This document shows, piece by piece, positions 1 to 8,470 of a DNA stretch of 64,000 nt. Numbering within the stretch: the stretch's first letter is position 1; each line of letters starts with the position of its first letter. Position numbers and translations under genes: made by a program. Below the pieces are notes generated by a model, which was given only the letters and a program-made list of their open reading frames with translations, was not told where the DNA came from and made no database searches. Source of the DNA: Acidobacteriota bacterium (GTDB lineage Bacteria; Acidobacteriota; Blastocatellia; Pyrinomonadales; Pyrinomonadaceae); assembly GCA_016716435.1 (NCBI GenBank), contig JADJWI010000003.1, positions 620,001-684,000 of the forward strand, in the 5' to 3' direction.

Positions 1-936
1 TACGCTGACCAGCATGATGTTCATGATAACGATACCGCCGACGACCAGTGAGATCGATGTAACACCGATGGCCGCGACCTGAATGGTTCCGAAGATCTGA
101 TCACGAAGTTTGTTGATAGCTCCCGGAGTTACGATGCCGAAATTGTCCGCTTCGGAGGGACCGAGCTTGCGTCTCGTTCGCATCAGGGTCCGCACCTCGT
201 CTGCCGCCTCAACGTATGCTTCCGGTGTTGTCGAACTGATGCTGATCGAGATGTTGCGGCGAAGCCCATTGATCGAAAGGAACGTCCTCAACGGGATCGC
301 GACGTACATGTCGCGCGTTTGCCCGAAGGCGGTTCCGAGTTCTTTTCCGACTCCGATCACCTGAAACGTCCGGCCATCGACCTTTATTGTCTTGCCTATC
401 GGTGAATCGTTTGGAAAGAGCTTTGCGGCCGCCTCGGAACCGAGAAACGCGACGTATCGCCGAGCTTCTTCATCCGAGGCCGAGAAGTAGCGGCCGTCAG
501 CGGTTTCGATGTTCTCTATCTCGGCCAGATTCGGCGTATTTGCCTTGAGCTGTATCTTCTGGAGCGTCTCGTTGCCGAATTTGACGTCAGCGACCGATGC
601 CGCCTTGCCCGCTGCGTCGCGGATAGTACGGCTTCCGGCAGCGAGTTCCTGCAGGGCCTCAAGATCATCAATATTAACGTCCTTGTTGCGGCGGCGTGCG
701 GCATTGAGTGCTTCAACACTCGCGAAATCTTCGATCGAGTACTTTTGTACGGAGAATGCATTCGTGCCGATGTTCGCGATCTTATCATCAACATAGGCGT
801 TGAAACCCTCGATGATCGAAACGACAACGATCACGGTCGCAACGCCGAAGATCACGCCGAGAAGTGTTAAGAATGAGCGGAGCTTGTTCCCGAGAATGGA
901 ACCGAATGCGATCCTTAATGCTTCGAACAACGACAT
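1..936 (-). CDS. MacB/FtsX-type ABC transporter permease (C-terminal part cut off by the window edge)
   Basis: Reading back from the ATG at 936, an open frame runs off the left edge with 312 codons visible. The N-terminus (MSLFEALRIAFGSILGNKLR) is the classic MacB-type permease start: an amphipathic stretch, then a transmembrane helix (LLGVIFGVATVIVVVSIIEG). A periplasmic MacB_PCD-like domain follows (about residues 45-270, with AKLFPNDSPIGKTIKVDGRTF), and a second membrane helix begins near residue 290 (AIGVTSISLVVGGIVIMNIM). Family members work with a cytoplasmic ATPase in efflux of macrolides, peptides or lipoproteins. The partner ATPase is not visible, so the substrate is unknown. Confidence 0.9.
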   Translation of the reverse strand, partial: MSLFEALRIAFGSILGNKLRSFLTLLGVIFGVATVIVVVSIIEGFNAYVDDKIANIGTNAFSVQKYSIEDFASVEALNAARRRNKDVNIDDLEALQELAAGSRTIRDAAGKAASVADVKFGNETLQKIQLKANTPNLAEIENIETADGRYFSASDEEARRYVAFLGSEAAAKLFPNDSPIGKTIKVDGRTFQVIGVGKELGTAFGQTRDMYVAIPLRTFLSINGLRRNISISISSTTPEAYVEAADEVRTLMRTRRKLGPSEADNFGIVTPGAINKLRDQIFGTIQVAAIGVTSISLVVGGIVIMNIMLVSV

Positions 937-1000
937 AGGTTCCAGAGCGCCGCCGACTTCGCGGCTAAGATTTCATTACGAACGCAAGACCGTGGCGGTT

Positions 1001-1594
1001 TCAAGTGTCGCGAAGCGGCCGCGAGGTGACAACTACTGCATCGCCGGTGCGTACTTTCCCGGGCTCGACGACCTTTGCATTGATGCCTCGTAGGCTATGG
1101 CGGCGGCCGAAATCGGAATTGGCGAACTTCATCGCGTCGAGCCCGAAGCGTTCAACGAACTTCTTGCAGCCGGTGTGCGGAATGGCGGTCACTTCGATCA
1201 CGGCGTCGCCAACTTTGATTCTGGTTCCGGGCGGGAGATTTTCGCCGCTCATGTCGAGATCAACAAAGAGCTGGTCACCGGCAAGCGGCATGCGCTCGCG
1301 GCTGCCCGCAATAAGCTCCGCAAAACGGCAGTTCATCAAATTAAGTTGCATCTCGGGATGTCCGAGCCCACTGTCCGTCCGTGAACTTCCGCGGGTCAGC
1401 CAGTTGTCGCCAACGAGGCCCACCTCGAGATCGAGTTCGCCTTCCTGAATGACCTCGCGGGCGTCGGTCGCCGGCCGACGGACGATCATCTCAAGTCGGC
1501 CTTCATCCTTCGGAGCGGCGAGTACATGATCGATCCTCGCTTCGATCTCGGCGGTGGTGAGCGTAATGATCTGATCGTTCTCGAAGGGTCTCAT
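1001..1594 (-). CDS. MOSC domain-containing protein
   Basis: A 197-residue protein matching the MOSC domain, found at the C-terminus of molybdenum cofactor sulfurases and in stand-alone proteins such as YiiM. The conserved segment PHTGCKKFVERFG (about residues 137-149) carries the family cysteine, and GDNWLTRGSS and PGTRIKVGDAVIEV fit the beta-barrel. Stand-alone MOSC proteins are thought to handle sulfur or molybdenum-cofactor ligands; the substrate is not known here. The start codon overlaps the stop of the upstream thioredoxin-like gene in an ATGA (1591-1594), so the two are probably translationally coupled. Confidence 0.85.
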   Translation of the reverse strand: MRPFENDQIITLTTAEIEARIDHVLAAPKDEGRLEMIVRRPATDAREVIQEGELDLEVGLVGDNWLTRGSSRTDSGLGHPEMQLNLMNCRFAELIAGSRERMPLAGDQLFVDLDMSGENLPPGTRIKVGDAVIEVTAIPHTGCKKFVERFGLDAMKFANSDFGRRHSLRGINAKVVEPGKVRTGDAVVVTSRPLRDT

Positions 1595-2007
1595 TTTGTT
1601 TCCAAGGTCAATCGCTCTGCGATCCGTTCAACAGACGGAACTCCGCCCGGGTAGAGCCGTCAGGAAGGAGCGGGGAATGGCGGCGTAGGCACCGGCTGGC
1701 CGAAAACATCGGAGCCGTTCACGAGTATTGTCGGCGTCGGATAGCCGACCCGGGGATCGTCGGATGCAAGCTCACTCTGATGGACGATCTCAAGTTTCGG
1801 CGGAGAGCCCATCGAGGCAAGGGCCTGCTCTAGAGCTTCGAGCATCTTGGGCGTGTTCCGGCAGCCATCGCGTGTCAGAAATTCGAGTTTTGCCATTTTT
1901 ACCTCGCGACCATTGTCCGCCACGCTCTCGCCGGTTGGGCCCCATCGCATACAGCCGCCCAGTAGTATGCACAAGAATAGTATCGCTGAGAATCTGCCTG
2001 CACCCAT
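1591..2007 (-). CDS. Probable selenoprotein: thioredoxin-like (lipo)protein with in-frame UGA
   Basis: A conventional reading gives 115 residues ending FPAPS at a TGA (1660-1662). Reading through adds RLYPGGVPSVERIAERLTLE and TK, and then stops at a TGA that overlaps the MOSC start codon (ATGA, 1591-1594). The extension is helix-forming and open for 22 codons. The protein looks thioredoxin-like: a beta strand and DGCRNTP cysteine near residue 48, and GYPTPTILVNG in the cis-proline region. The UGA sits between S and RLYPGG, where I would expect a Cys or Sec. The N-terminus resembles a lipoprotein signal (ILLGGC, Cys19). An alternative start at 1896 (MAKLEFLTRDG) has a better GAGG ribosome site and would give a cytoplasmic protein. 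No selA, selB or selD gene lies in this window. Fold and UGA recoding are inference. Confidence 0.72.
1632..1649 (-). promoter_or_regulatory. Candidate bacterial SECIS hairpin
   Basis: Starting about 13 nt after the in-frame UGA, the mRNA can form an uninterrupted 7-bp stem (CGGGCGG with CCGUCUG, two G-U pairs) closed by an AGUU tetraloop about 20 nt from the UGA. Bacterial SECIS elements lie in this range and usually have a G in the apical loop. An alternative bulged hairpin nearer the UGA (CGGCUC with GAG-UU-CCG) competes. Hand-folded only. Confidence 0.4.
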
Positions 2008-2133
2008 ATCGAGATTCTCAATCTTTCAGACGCTAATCACAACCGACCCCGGACACCGTTCCGACCAAAGGGAAAAGAAAAACGCGGAAGGCAAATTGCC
2101 TCCCGCGTTCTTTTGTGGACCTCTAGTGCTGCC

Positions 2134-4758
2134 TTAGGGCTCGATCTTGTAATCCGGCCAGCAGGCGGTCGGGTTTAGGTAGAGCTCGAGCATTTCCATT
2201 GCAAGAGCATTCGCCCGTGTGTTCGAGGCAACCGGCTGGTTCGGGTCGAGGATCTTAGAGACATGGTCGCGAATGCCTTCGAGGTGGATACGGGTCGTGC
2301 GGTCGGTGGTGTTTGCAAGTGCCCGTACGGCCATAGCGCTGATCTCGCGAAGCTCGGCACGATAGAACGCACGCTCATCGCCGCTCGACATAAACATCGC
2401 GGCAAAGCCGGGCGGGAGGTTCGCCGGAACCGTCACGGTGCCGTTGATCTTGTTATTTGCGATATCAAGATAAGAACGGTGCAGGTTGCGGCGATAGGCA
2501 TCGACCACGACGTTCTGTCCGTTGAGTTCGGAGAAGACGCCGTTGCGGACATCCGCCAGGAACTCGGCCGGCTGATACGCGGCCGCACCGTCAAGCGCCT
2601 GCTGCTCGATGAGCCGTGCGAACCGTGAGCTTGAGAGCAGATTGTTGAGCACGCTGTTCTGTGCATTGCGGACGCGGTTGAGAGCTCCGAGCGGCTCGAT
2701 GCGGCGGAGGATCTCCTTATCGAGTGCCCAGGTCGGCGTTTTGAAGGCATTCTCGTTGAGGAACGCGACTGCCTGTTTCTGCCGCATGTTAGGGATCAAC
2801 TCGAAACGGACGCCGTTCTGCCCGATGTGCCGCTGCTGCGAGTTATAGCCACCGACGATCGCGGCAACGTGGTTGAGCTCAAGCGTCCATTGTCCGAGCA
2901 TACGGCCGTAGAGCTCGGAAAGGTCGTTGTAGGGCTCGCCTTTTTGAGTTGTCGAGGCCGGGACTATGTAGCCGGCGACCCGCTTTAGATTGCGAATGCC
3001 AAGTTCGGTCGAGTAGATCGCATCGGCATCACCGACCGCTTCGGTCAGTTCGCCGGGGTCGCTTCCGGCCGAACCTGCTGTCGAGAAGCGGTACCACGGC
3101 GTTGCGTCCTGTTGACGTGCCCATTCGTCGAGCGTCGCTTTTTCGGCGTCGGAGTTCGTCGCTGTCGGGATCGGCTTATAGCCCCACATCGTAGCCCAAA
3201 CGTCATAGGGGCCAATGCCCGGGACGAGGTCGGCGGGGTCGATCTTGTCTTCCGGCTGGGCGACATAGTTGAACCGCGAATAGTCCATCAGGGTCGAAAC
3301 GTGGCCGTACTGCTTGACCCAGTTTCGGTCGCGGACCTTTTCGGCCGGGTACATCGAGCTCGCCTTCATATTGTGCTGGAAGCCGAGCGTATGGCCGACC
3401 TCGTGGGCAACGACATACTCGACAAGCGTTCCCATCAGGTCATCCGGCATCGGCAGCCGCTGTGCACGCGGGTCGTTCGGGCTCGCCTGAAGGAAGTACC
3501 ACGAACGCTGGAGGTTCATGATGTTGTGATACATCTGGATGTCCGACTCGAGAATTTCGCCGGTCCGCGGGTCGTTGATGTGCGGGCCGGAGGCGTTCTC
3601 GATGGTCGAGGGCAGCCAGCGGATGACGCTGTAGCGAGCGTCCTCGGGGCTGAAGGTCGGATCCTCCGCGGCGGTCGGGGCCATCTTGGCGATGATCGCG
3701 TTCTTGAACCCGGCGGCCTCGAAGGCTTTCTGCCATTTCTCGACACCGCGTTTGGTGAACGGGATGAGCCATTTCGGCGTTGCCGAGTCGATGTAGTAAA
3801 CGATCGGCTTTACCGGTTCGGAGATGGCTGCGTTCGGGTCCTTTTTCTCAAGCCGCCAGCGGGTGATGAACCGCCGCTGGGTCGCCTTGTGTTCGGGGCG
3901 GCCGTAGTCGATGTTGGAGACCGAGAAATAGCCGACACGTTCGTCAAAGAGCCGCGGCTGCATCGGGTTTTCCGGAAGCTTGACCATGCTGTGGTTGAGC
4001 ACAACGGTCGCCGAGCCCGGACGCATTCCCTGATTGAAAGGACTGCCGCCGCCACCGCCCGGCGCGCCGGCCGGCGTGGGATTGCGGACGTAAGTGTGCG
4101 TCGCAACAGCCTCGATGTTCGTCGGATACGTTGCAATGCGTTCGATGTAAGAACGCGAGGCATCAAGCGTATTTGCTTGCAGACGCTGGCGTGCCGAAAG
4201 CTCCGTCAGGTCGGTCGTGAAGAGCCGCGTTACGTCAATAACGGCGGCTTCATTCGGGCCCCAGGCCGCGACCGGGAATGCCATTAGGATAACGTCCTCA
4301 TTTGCTGCGGCCACGGCCTGTGCGATCGGCTGATTGCGGTCGGCGACGATGTCGTAGCTGATGCTGCGAAGATTGATCTTGTTATCAACCCGCTCCCAGC
4401 GGACGACGCGGCGGCCGAGTGCCTGGCCGCCATAGCCGACGCCGAGGGTCGTGCGGGCGATCTGCGTCACCCACAAAAACTCTTTGTTGATCTCGGCGGC
4501 CGGGATCTCGTAAAAGAATTTGTCCTTTATCTTATGAACCTTGAAGACGCCGTCTTTCGACACCGCATCTTTGGTAATTACCTGATCATAGGGTTTCGGG
4601 TCCTGGTCAGCTCCCGGACGCGCTCCGGGCATTCCGGGACGCTGCGGGCCGGCGGGCGTTTCGGCCGGTGTCGGCGGCGGGTCTTGGGCAAATACGCCAA
4701 TGCTGCCCGAGAACGCAATGATCCCGATAAGCAGAAAAGCGAGTGTGGTCCTTCTCAT
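2134..4758 (-). CDS. Secreted zinc-dependent metalloprotease (DUF5117/DUF5118/DUF4953 met-zincin)
   Basis: An 874-residue exported protein with a cleavable signal peptide (residues 1-24, ending VFAQ) and a Pro/Gly-rich linker. The architecture fits DUF5118 (about 50-100), DUF5117 (about 110-310) and a DUF4953-like met-zincin domain. The zinc motif HEVGHTLGFQH lies near residue 450, with the expected Met-turn methionine downstream. A strong AAGGAG lies 9 nt before the ATG. Such proteases are common in Bacteroidota and Acidobacteriota and are taken to degrade external proteins; the substrate here is unknown. It is transcribed away from the neighbour at 5079 across a 320-bp spacer. Confidence 0.92.
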   Translation of the reverse strand: MRRTTLAFLLIGIIAFSGSIGVFAQDPPPTPAETPAGPQRPGMPGARPGADQDPKPYDQVITKDAVSKDGVFKVHKIKDKFFYEIPAAEINKEFLWVTQIARTTLGVGYGGQALGRRVVRWERVDNKINLRSISYDIVADRNQPIAQAVAAANEDVILMAFPVAAWGPNEAAVIDVTRLFTTDLTELSARQRLQANTLDASRSYIERIATYPTNIEAVATHTYVRNPTPAGAPGGGGGSPFNQGMRPGSATVVLNHSMVKLPENPMQPRLFDERVGYFSVSNIDYGRPEHKATQRRFITRWRLEKKDPNAAISEPVKPIVYYIDSATPKWLIPFTKRGVEKWQKAFEAAGFKNAIIAKMAPTAAEDPTFSPEDARYSVIRWLPSTIENASGPHINDPRTGEILESDIQMYHNIMNLQRSWYFLQASPNDPRAQRLPMPDDLMGTLVEYVVAHEVGHTLGFQHNMKASSMYPAEKVRDRNWVKQYGHVSTLMDYSRFNYVAQPEDKIDPADLVPGIGPYDVWATMWGYKPIPTATNSDAEKATLDEWARQQDATPWYRFSTAGSAGSDPGELTEAVGDADAIYSTELGIRNLKRVAGYIVPASTTQKGEPYNDLSELYGRMLGQWTLELNHVAAIVGGYNSQQRHIGQNGVRFELIPNMRQKQAVAFLNENAFKTPTWALDKEILRRIEPLGALNRVRNAQNSVLNNLLSSSRFARLIEQQALDGAAAYQPAEFLADVRNGVFSELNGQNVVVDAYRRNLHRSYLDIANNKINGTVTVPANLPPGFAAMFMSSGDERAFYRAELREISAMAVRALANTTDRTTRIHLEGIRDHVSKILDPNQPVASNTRANALAMEMLELYLNPTACWPDYKIEP

Positions 4759-4962
4759 TTAGTGATGCTCCTTAACTAGTTTTGCATGGGTGAAGCTGCA
4801 TACCGCCCGGCTTTCTTAAGGCAATTTGCCGCGGAAAGCTGCTGCCACTCCGGCCTTTGCGGGTAAAAGCGAGGTATAGCACTCGCGAGGGTATGTTCGC
4901 AACAGTGAACGTGTAATTACGAGCAGGAGCGGGGCTTGGTTTCAGCAGCAGCCGGAAATAAG

Positions 4963-4992
4963 TTGACTTTGCCGGGCAGGCGGGACTAAGAT
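4963..4992 (+). promoter_or_regulatory. Sigma-70-like promoter for the 62-residue protein
   Basis: TTGACT (4963-4968) and TAAGAT (4987-4992) are separated by 18 bp, about 85 bp upstream of the start at 5079. This lies in the 4759-5078 spacer, which otherwise holds only the divergent leader of the metalloprotease and no other gene that I can support. Confidence 0.55.
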
Positions 4993-5078
4993 AGCGACAA
5001 TTCTTACGCAAAGCTCAGGCGAAGCACCGCCCCGCAATCTTTTTCATATATTCAGAAAGGGAAGGAGGAGCCTGAGAA

Positions 5079-5267
5079 ATGAAGAAAAACCTGGTACTTT
5101 CCGTGATCTCGATCACGCTATGCCTGCTTTTGGGCGTTGCGGTCTATCGGACGGTGGAGTTCGTCAGCTCGCTGATACTCGATAATCTCACAAATTGCGA
5201 AAACAGCGGCCGAACGAACTGCCGCGAAGAGGCCCAAGAGCATCCGTTTTACAACGAAAGACGGTAA
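5079..5267 (+). CDS. Small membrane-anchored or exported protein of unknown function
   Basis: A 62-residue protein with a strong ribosome site (GGAAGGAGGAG, 7 nt before ATG) and a good upstream promoter, which supports a real gene. Residues 1-36 form a signal-anchor helix (LSVISITLCLLLGVAVYRTV). The remainder is short, polar and charged with two cysteines (NCENSGRTNCREE), probably outside the membrane. I do not recognise a family. It is followed by a gene-free stretch and a convergent neighbour. Confidence 0.65.
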   Translation: MKKNLVLSVISITLCLLLGVAVYRTVEFVSSLILDNLTNCENSGRTNCREEAQEHPFYNERR

Positions 5268-5385
5268 CGTTGATTCCACACGCGATCGCCTGAGGACGCA
5301 TCTGCGTATTTGAACTGTGAATTCTGCGGTAGTGCGCGGCGATCTTGCAGGAAGTGCCACAAAAGAAACAAACCCGCGGAATTGA

Positions 5386-5410
5386 GAAGATCAGCCGATC
5401 TTCCGGCTGA
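5386..5410. other. Palindromic hairpin between convergent genes
   Basis: GAAGATC-agcc-GATCTTC (5386-5403) overlaps an alternative stem TCAGCCG/CGGCTGA (5391-5410). It lies between two convergent genes, as a bidirectional terminator would, but lacks a clear T-run. The rest of the 5268-5459 spacer shows nothing further. Confidence 0.3.
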
Positions 5411-5459
5411 CCCTTCCTTAATCCTTAAACCTTAAATTCGGCCTCAACGGATCATGCCA

Positions 5460-5975
5460 TCAATGTGAAAGCTGGATCGTGATCGCCGGGACCGCATTGC
5501 CGACCTTTCGTTCAAACTTTGAAAGACAAAGTACAAGCTCTCGCAAAACACCCCAATTTGCCATGTCGGCCTCTTTCAATGCCGGGCCGATCTTTTTCAT
5601 AAATTCGTGGCCCGGGTTATCGCCGGGATCGAATTTGTATTCGCCGTTGCCGCCGGTATCGGGCCAGAGAATGTGCGACTCCCGGGCAGAGACGAAGATC
5701 CACCCCTCGCGGGCCTTTGGCTTCATCGCCAAAAACGAAACGGCGTTGTTCAGAAGATGCAGAAACTGCATCGTCGCCATTGCGTTCATCGCATCAATGA
5801 TCCCCACTGAGGGCTGCGCGATGTCGATTCCGGTCGCTATCGCACCCATTTTGGTCGGCTCCATGGCCTGTAGTTTGCCGAGTACCTCGACGACCTTGAA
5901 ATCGCTGTCGTCAAGGCAATCGTCCCTGGTGTAATGAAAGTTATTTGTGCCTGCCGCAAAGATACTGAATCCCAT
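5460..5975 (-). CDS. Conserved-looking hypothetical protein, 171 residues
   Basis: I do not recognise a family. The protein has no signal peptide or transmembrane helix. It starts MGFSIFAAGTNNFHYTRDDC and contains a central segment rich in Met and Ala (IIDAMNAMATMQFLHLLNN) and Trp residues near 93 and 142. Codon use resembles the neighbours, and GGAGGATAGCT directly precedes the ATG, so it is probably expressed. It is monocistronic between a convergent small gene and exonuclease III. Confidence 0.65.
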   Translation of the reverse strand: MGFSIFAAGTNNFHYTRDDCLDDSDFKVVEVLGKLQAMEPTKMGAIATGIDIAQPSVGIIDAMNAMATMQFLHLLNNAVSFLAMKPKAREGWIFVSARESHILWPDTGGNGEYKFDPGDNPGHEFMKKIGPALKEADMANWGVLRELVLCLSKFERKVGNAVPAITIQLSH

Positions 5976-6045
5976 AGCTATCCTCCGTAGAATTTGGTCA
6001 AGAATGAGACGAGTATCCCGTCAAGTTTTGCCGAACTGCGATCGC

Positions 6046-6816
6046 TCAGATCGTGAATTCAGCGATGACCGGTGCGTGGTCGCTTGGGCGTTCGAGCTCT
6101 CGGGTCGAGCGGTCAATTATGCAATCGGTACACTTCTCGGCCAAGGCCGGCGAGGTCCAGATGTAGTCGATGCGCAGGCCGCGGTTCCGCTGCCACGCCC
6201 CTTCGCGATAATTCCACCATGAGAACTCCTGTGCATCGCCATTGATCTTTCGAAAAGCGTCGACAAAACCCCATTGCTTTACGTGGTACATCGCGGCCCG
6301 TTCGGGCTTTGAGAAATGGAGCTTTCCTTCCCATTGCTGGATGGTCCAGACGTCGAGGTCCTCCATCGCGACGTTGAAATCGCCGCAGAGAAGTACGTCG
6401 CTCTCCGCCGAACAGGTGTCGTCAAAGAACTGGCGAAGCCGCTGAAGCCAATCGAGCTTGAAGGTGAACTTGTCGGTCCAGAGCTCGGTTCCGTTCGGGA
6501 TATAAGTGTTGACGATGCGGACGCCATTGACAGTCCCGGCGATCAGGCGCTTTGGCGATTCGTCGTCGTCATCGGGAAAGCCCTTGACCACGTCCGAGAT
6601 CTCGTGTTTCGAGAGGATCGCGACGCCGTTGTAAGACTTCTGGCCAAAGAACTCGGCCTTGTATCCCGCCTCGGTGATCGCGGCAAACGGGAAATTTTCG
6701 TCAACGCACTTCGTCTCCTGCAGGCAAACAACGTCCGGCCCCGCACGCTCCAGCCAATCACGCAGATGCTCCATTCGCGCGTTTATCGAATTAACGTTCC
6801 AGGTCGCGATCTTCAT
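6046..6816 (-). CDS. xth: Exodeoxyribonuclease III
   Basis: A 256-residue EEP-superfamily nuclease that cleaves DNA at abasic sites and removes 3'-blocked nucleotides in base excision repair. Visible motifs: MKIATWNVNSINAR at the start (metal and substrate Asn), LQETKCVDENFP (catalytic Glu), YNGVAILSK, CGDFNVAMEDLDVW (Asp and Asn) and SDHAPVIAEF at the end (catalytic His). The open frame extends 51 codons upstream, but that part is repeat-derived (Cys/Leu/Val-rich), so the MKIATWN start is chosen. Length is typical for XthA. Confidence 0.95.
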   Translation of the reverse strand: MKIATWNVNSINARMEHLRDWLERAGPDVVCLQETKCVDENFPFAAITEAGYKAEFFGQKSYNGVAILSKHEISDVVKGFPDDDDESPKRLIAGTVNGVRIVNTYIPNGTELWTDKFTFKLDWLQRLRQFFDDTCSAESDVLLCGDFNVAMEDLDVWTIQQWEGKLHFSKPERAAMYHVKQWGFVDAFRKINGDAQEFSWWNYREGAWQRNRGLRIDYIWTSPALAEKCTDCIIDRSTRELERPSDHAPVIAEFTI

Positions 6817-6828
6817 TTCATTACTTTT

Positions 6829-6856
6829 ACCACAAAGAACACAAAGAACACAGAGA
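6829..6856. repeat. Tandem AAAGAACAC repeat in the xth leader
   Basis: The motif CACAAAGAACACAAAGAACA is an imperfect 9-bp tandem repeat just upstream of xth. In the sense of xth it reads TTCTTTGTGTTCTTTGTGG. I have the impression that similar strings recur in many environmental genomes; that is recollection, not a search. Confidence 0.5.
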
Positions 6857-6872
6857 TCGGCCTTATCGCGTC

Positions 6873-7796
6873 TTATCGCGAGTTGCGTTCCCAGAAGATG
6901 CCGTCGGCGAGGCCCTGGATGGCCTTGTCGGTTTCGGCGAGTTCGAGGCGTTTGGCGGCGAGGAGGCAATACTCTTCGTCGGATTCGATGGCCGTGAAAT
7001 GCCGGCCCAGCTTTCGGGCGACGACCGCCGTCGTGCCGCTCCCGGCAAATGGATCGAGGACGCTATCGCCTTCATTGGTCGAGGCAAGGATGATCTTGGC
7101 AAGGAGTTTTTCGGGTTTCTGCGTCGGGTGATCGGTGTTCTCGGGCATCGACCAGAATGGCACGGTGATGTCGGTCCAGATGTTTGAGGGGTGCGTATCG
7201 CGAAAGTTCCCGTCGGCGGTTTCTGTCCAATCTTTTGGCTTGCCTTCTTCGCGATACGGAGCGAGCACGCGGCGACGCTGCTTGACCGCGTCGAGGTTAA
7301 ATGTGTATTTGTCCGAGCCGGTAAAGAACCAGATATCCTCGGCGGCGTTTTTCCAGTTTGCCTTCGCTCCGCGGCCTTTTTCGCGTTCCCAGGTGATGCG
7401 GTTGCGGAGCTTGAAATATCGAGAGCCGGCCCGCTGGATCGCCGCCGAGCTCCGCCAATCGCCGCAGATATAGATGCTTGCTGTCGGAGCAAGGAGCGGT
7501 GCCGCGAGCTTCAGCCACGAGTCGAGCCACGCCTCATAAAGCTCATCATCCGTCCGGCGAAACTGCGAGCCGCCAAAGGTTTTCGAGAGGTTATAAGGCG
7601 GATCGGCAAATAGGAGATGGATCGAGCCGGCCGCGATCCGCGGCAATTCGGCGAACGCGTCGCCGCAGATGATTCGCGAGCCATCTGCATCAACCGAACC
7701 TATCGCCCGGCTAAGGCGTTCGCGTTCCTCGGGCATCACCTCAAGCGTTCGGTTGCGAGGTGCCCGCTGTTTCTGAAGATCGAGTCCTTTCGTCAC
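6873..7796 (-). CDS. Site-specific DNA methyltransferase, beta-class (orphan)
   Basis: A 307-residue N6-adenine or N4-cytosine methyltransferase. The catalytic DPPY motif (LLFADPPYNLSKTFG, near residue 62) precedes the AdoMet-binding motif (DPFAGSGTTAVVARKLGRHF, near residue 245); this order is the beta class, as in MboII- and CcrM-type enzymes. A target-recognition region lies between them (about 100-220). No restriction endonuclease is adjacent, so it is probably a solitary methyltransferase with a regulatory or protective role. The recognition site cannot be read from sequence. It ends 57 bp upstream of xth on the same strand. Confidence 0.9.
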   Translation of the reverse strand: MTKGLDLQKQRAPRNRTLEVMPEERERLSRAIGSVDADGSRIICGDAFAELPRIAAGSIHLLFADPPYNLSKTFGGSQFRRTDDELYEAWLDSWLKLAAPLLAPTASIYICGDWRSSAAIQRAGSRYFKLRNRITWEREKGRGAKANWKNAAEDIWFFTGSDKYTFNLDAVKQRRRVLAPYREEGKPKDWTETADGNFRDTHPSNIWTDITVPFWSMPENTDHPTQKPEKLLAKIILASTNEGDSVLDPFAGSGTTAVVARKLGRHFTAIESDEEYCLLAAKRLELAETDKAIQGLADGIFWERNSR

Positions 7797-7811
7797 CAGA
7801 CAAGTTTAACC

Positions 7812-8327
7812 CTAATTCGTCTTTCTTATGATCGAGATCGATCCGTCGCGCTCGAGGTATGCGGCCTTGATCTCGTCGATATCTTCGACGTTTCCATTTT
7901 CGCGGCACGCCGGCCTTAGTTCCGCGAGGGTCACCTTACTTTTCTCGAGCGCTTCTTCGATCGCTTTACCGTCTTCGACCAGCTTCCGACTATCTTGTTC
8001 GACCGCGTCCTCAAAGCCGCCCGAAAAATACGAGACCGATGCGAAAGCCCAGTGAACACTCAGAAGAACGCCTATTACGATCAGCATGTTCAAAATGCTG
8101 ATCGAGCCTGTGATCGCTCGGGCCATCACCGAACCGACCACAAAACCCAATATAATGTCGATCGCCGAGAAGTCGCCCATGAACCGTCGCTTTGCCAGGC
8201 GGACAAGAATATAGGCGATGATATAAACGACGACGGTTCGAACAGCGATCTGCCACGGCGAAAGATTTGCATATTCCTGCTCGACGCCGACCAGCCAGAG
8301 AAACCCGTCAATGATCGAATTCTCCAT
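7812..8327 (-). CDS. DUF421 (YetF-like) membrane protein
   Basis: A 171-residue protein. Three N-terminal transmembrane helices (about residues 27-45, 57-75, 80-100; e.g. IIAYILVRLAKRR) precede the DUF421 cytoplasmic segment. DFSAIDIILGFVVGSVMARAI is the family signature, and RKLVEDGKAIEEALEKSKVT with the terminal ERDGSISIIRK matches the YetF/YcaP C-terminal domain. Function is not established for the family. It is divergently arranged with the ATP synthase operon across 143 bp. Confidence 0.88.
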   Translation of the reverse strand: MENSIIDGFLWLVGVEQEYANLSPWQIAVRTVVVYIIAYILVRLAKRRFMGDFSAIDIILGFVVGSVMARAITGSISILNMLIVIGVLLSVHWAFASVSYFSGGFEDAVEQDSRKLVEDGKAIEEALEKSKVTLAELRPACRENGNVEDIDEIKAAYLERDGSISIIRKTN

Positions 8328-8377
8328 AATCTAAATATTACATAATGTCGGAAGAATGGGTGTCGCCCACGGAACGC

Positions 8378-8406
8378 TTGACCCTTAAAATAGCGCGTGA
8401 TAGTCT
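8378..8406 (+). promoter_or_regulatory. Promoter of the ATP synthase operon
   Basis: TTGACC (8378-8383), a 17-bp spacer and TAGTCT (8401-8406) lie about 65 bp upstream of the first gene. The intervening leader is AT-rich and carries no obvious Shine-Dalgarno before the ATG at 8471. Confidence 0.5.
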
Positions 8407-8470
8407 TTCTTGTTTTGAGACACAAGCGATAAACAGCTCTTTTATTTAGCAGTACTTTTTAATATTTAAT

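Noticed and set aside
1591..1662. Pseudogene interpretation of the UGA-containing gene
   Set aside because: The frame remains open with normal codon use after the UGA and ends exactly at the next start codon, which is not expected for random decay.
2134..4758. Several long open frames opposite the metalloprotease (for example a 391-codon frame on the + strand)
   Set aside because: They are shadows of a GC-rich gene: no ribosome sites, no recognisable domains, and extreme Arg/Asp-rich composition.
6817..6969. 51-codon N-terminal extension of exonuclease III
   Set aside because: The extension is Arg-rich and then Cys/Leu/Val-rich because it reads through the AAAGAACAC repeat; the family start MKIATWN is internal.
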